The position numbers and the translations under genes are program-made. A stretch of DNA of 64,000 bases from Sulfurimonas sp. HSL3-2. GTDB taxonomy: Bacteria; Campylobacterota; Campylobacteria; Campylobacterales; Sulfurimonadaceae. Below are positions 62,402-64,000 of the stretch, piece after piece. Where the stretch lies: contig NZ_CP147917.1 in assembly GCF_039645965.1 (NCBI RefSeq), positions 62,001-126,000 of the forward strand, written 5' to 3'. Under the pieces are notes generated by a model. The model did no database searches, was not told the origin of the DNA, and saw nothing but the letters and a program-made list of their open reading frames with translations. Each line of letters begins with the position of its first letter. The stretch's first letter is position 1.

Positions 62402-62410
62402 ATACCCTCT

Positions 62411-63451
62411 TTATTTTGTTATATCGTTATAAGACAGTCTGTCGCCTTTGGATAGATCATGAGTAAATCTACTTCCAAGAATATCACTGAGATGTTTTGG
62501 ATGAAGTCCATAGCCAGGGCGTACAGAACGAATATTTTTTTCTGTAATGATCTCTCCGGCTTTTACGTCTTCTGCTATATAGAGACTTCTGCTGAACTGT
62601 CTGCTTTTTCTTTTTTTATCGTTCATAGTGTAGTCAACTTTACCTAAAAGTTTTTCGGTGTCTCTTATGGCGTTTATCATATGGGAAAACTCTTGTTTAT
62701 CCATTGAAAAGTCTGCATCGGCTCCGCCTATAGACCTGTCTAAAATAAAATGCTTTTCAATCACCTTCGCCCCCAGCGTCACAGCTGCGATAGGTGCCGT
62801 ACTGCCAAGTGTATGGTCTGAAAATCCCGAGATCACTCCAAATGTCTGAGCAAGATTCGGTATAGTCAAAAGATTTGCATCTTCAAGCGGTGCCGGATAA
62901 GCACTTGTACATTTTAAAAGAACTATATCATTATTGCCTGCACTTTTGCAAATATCGACCGCATCTTGTATCTCATCGATTGTGGCGATTCCTGTTGAGA
63001 TGATCATAGGTTTGCCTTTTGATGCAGTGTATCGTATTAGTTCATAATCCGTTATCTCAAATGAAGCGATCTTGTATGCCGATGGATCGAACTGCTCTAG
63101 AAAATCGACGGCACTCTTATCAAAAGGGCTTGAAAATATGTCGATACCGATACTTCGGGCATATGTAAAAAGTTCTTCGTGCCATTCCCATGGAAGATAG
63201 GCTTCTTTATAAAGATCGTAAAGCTTTTTGCCATCCCAAAGAGTTCCGCCTTTGATGATAAAATCATCTTTTTCACAATCAAGCGTAAGCGTATCGGCTG
63301 TGTAGGTCTGAAGCTTTATCGCATTTGCACCGATCTCTTTTGCCGCTTTGATCGTCTCTTTTGCAATATTTATATCTCCTCCGTGGTTTGCGCTGAGTTC
63401 AGCGATGATATATGTACCGTCATTTATTAAGTCAAAATTACCTATTTTCAT
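62411..63451 (-). CDS. pseI: Pseudaminic acid synthase
   Basis: The 346-residue NeuB-family enzyme condenses phosphoenolpyruvate with a 2,4-diacetamido sugar. It has the TIM barrel opening YIIAELSANHGGDINIAKETI, KLQTYTADT, SGFSDHTLGS and KVIEKHFILDRSIGGADADFS, and a C-terminal antifreeze-like SAF domain (about 285-346, SLYIAEDVKAGEIIT). The GADADFS stretch and the adjacent pseH favour PseI over sialic-acid NeuB. It overlaps pseH by 14 bases. Confidence 0.92.
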   Translation of the reverse strand: MKIGNFDLINDGTYIIAELSANHGGDINIAKETIKAAKEIGANAIKLQTYTADTLTLDCEKDDFIIKGGTLWDGKKLYDLYKEAYLPWEWHEELFTYARSIGIDIFSSPFDKSAVDFLEQFDPSAYKIASFEITDYELIRYTASKGKPMIISTGIATIDEIQDAVDICKSAGNNDIVLLKCTSAYPAPLEDANLLTIPNLAQTFGVISGFSDHTLGSTAPIAAVTLGAKVIEKHFILDRSIGGADADFSMDKQEFSHMINAIRDTEKLLGKVDYTMNDKKRKSRQFSRSLYIAEDVKAGEIITEKNIRSVRPGYGLHPKHLSDILGSRFTHDLSKGDRLSYNDITK

Positions 63452-63917
63452 TTTTAAGCTCCAAACGTATTACTTCTTTGTTATTGATATTGTTTTTACC
63501 GATCTCATTAAAACCATATTTTTTGTAGAGATTGTATGCTCTAGAGTTTTCACTAAAGACCTCTGCGAAGATACTTTTTACTTTTAAAGTATCAAAGGAG
63601 TACTCGATGATCGTCTCAAGCAGGATGCTTCCAAGCCCCTTTGTCGCGACTTTGCTATAAATGCCCATCTCCAGAGTTTCTGAATTGATATCCGTAAAAT
63701 TGATGACGCCGATATACTCATCATCTTTTTTTACCAAAAAGTATAGCTTTTCTTTTCGATTTTTTAAACTATCGATAAAATTCAAATGGTTTTCTAACGA
63801 TATGTCACTATCGGTATACATCCATTTTTTTATATCGGGATGGTTTCTCCAAGAGAGTACCATCTTTTTCTCTTCCATGGTAAGATCGACAAAATTTATT
63901 AATGTGATGTTATTCAT
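63438..63917 (-). CDS. pseH: GNAT N-acetyltransferase of pseudaminic acid synthesis
   Basis: The 159-residue GNAT protein opens ITLINFVDLTMEEKKMVLSWRNHPDIKKWMY, a line typical of PseH, and has the acetyl-CoA loop KVATKGLGSILLE near residue 92. PseH acetylates the 4-amino group of UDP-4-amino-4,6-dideoxy-AltNAc. It overlaps pseI by 14 bases and the upstream partial gene by 8 bases. Confidence 0.88.
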   Translation of the reverse strand: MNNITLINFVDLTMEEKKMVLSWRNHPDIKKWMYTDSDISLENHLNFIDSLKNRKEKLYFLVKKDDEYIGVINFTDINSETLEMGIYSKVATKGLGSILLETIIEYSFDTLKVKSIFAEVFSENSRAYNLYKKYGFNEIGKNNINNKEVIRLELKNENR

Positions 63918-64000
63918 TGTCCAACTTTTTCAATATTGCAGATAGATGCTTCTGCAGATCTTTTTTGTCAAATTTTTTAAGGGTCGGATATTTTTTCTTT
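63910..64000 (-). CDS. 3' end of an upstream gene, possibly pseG
   Basis: Twenty-nine codons and a TAA are open to the window edge, ending KHLSAILKKLDNE. The stop overlaps the pseH start by 8 bases, as usual in tightly packed operons. The position next to pseH and pseI suggests pseG (UDP-sugar hydrolase) or another nonulosonate gene, but the visible part is too short to identify. Confidence 0.55.
   Translation of the reverse strand, partial: KKKYPTLKKFDKKDLQKHLSAILKKLDNE

Noticed and set aside
1-64000. CRISPR arrays, tRNA or rRNA genes
   Set aside because: No regularly spaced repeats, no cloverleaf-like sequences with CCA-proximal arms and no rRNA-like segments were recognised in the intergenic regions; small RNAs cannot be excluded by eye.

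Overview
The window reads as a chromosomal segment of a Campylobacterota (epsilonproteobacterial) organism close to Sulfurimonas or Sulfuricurvum. The evidence is: tandem flagellin genes with the Campylobacter/Helicobacter sigma28/sigma54 promoter split and a TLR5-evading type D1 sequence; pseudaminic-acid genes and a Maf-type (DUF115) flagellin glycosyltransferase; Campylobacter-like gene orders (ybaB - PDZ protein - ispA - tkt; accB - accC - SurA-like - gltX); a TlpD-like soluble CZB chemoreceptor; and an FAD oxidoreductase of the sulfide:quinone reductase type. Base composition is moderately AT-rich. No rRNA, tRNA, CRISPR array or intact insertion sequence was seen.

Layout. 1-2.2 kb: 3' part of a FadL-type porin, then a cvfB-like gene and a small gene on the minus strand. 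2.2-5.4 kb: rpmJ-rpsM-rpsK-rpsD-rpoA-rplQ operon with a ~120-nt structured leader. 5.4-14.4 kb: aldo/keto reductase, NfuA-type scaffold, TPR-like protein, murE, a beta-barrel protein, a thioredoxin-like [2Fe-2S] ferredoxin, panD, ybaB, a PDZ protein, ispA and tkt. 14.5-22 kb: CZB chemoreceptor, Maf pyrophosphatase, a CopD-like membrane protein, alaS, a degenerate EAL-HDOD protein and an aldehyde dehydrogenase. 22-26.3 kb: a DUF481 barrel and a three-lipoprotein operon behind a possible Fur box. 26.4-28.8 kb: a methyltransferase overlapping an asnB-type amidotransferase. 28.8-31.6 kb: an overlapping GAF - duplicated DUF1538 transporter - PII-like - GAF operon. 31.7-36.7 kb: arsC, dCMP deaminase, accB, accC, SurA-like and gltX. 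36.7-40.9 kb: a ~430-bp inverted-repeat-bounded element next to an AT-rich accessory gene encoding a nuclease-helicase with eight C-terminal repeats. 41-57 kb: metH, a DTW protein, a GGDEF protein, an SQR-like oxidoreductase, panE, an OmpA protein, msrA, a thioredoxin-reductase-like protein, an AMMECR1-like fragment, a cation/proton antiporter, bioB, a phosphodiesterase and topA. 57-64 kb: two flagellin genes, then on the minus strand (transcribed from the right edge) a pseG-like end, pseH, pseI and the Maf-type glycosyltransferase.

Strongest leads. (1) The 1199-residue PD-(D/E)xK + SF2 helicase with eight INT_rpt-like repeats, a candidate defence or DNA-processing protein. (2) The GAF/DUF1538/PII-like operon, a candidate signal-gated transporter. 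(3) At least ten perfect copies of the palindrome TTACATGTAA, far above chance, including one at each end of the inverted-repeat element. (4) A three-lipoprotein envelope operon. The flagellin locus is a coherent unit: two differently controlled filament subunits beside their nonulosonic-acid synthesis and transfer genes.

Several CDS start calls are placed downstream of the longest open frame because a Shine-Dalgarno sequence decides the start; this is stated entry by entry. All family names come from reading motifs, not from searches.
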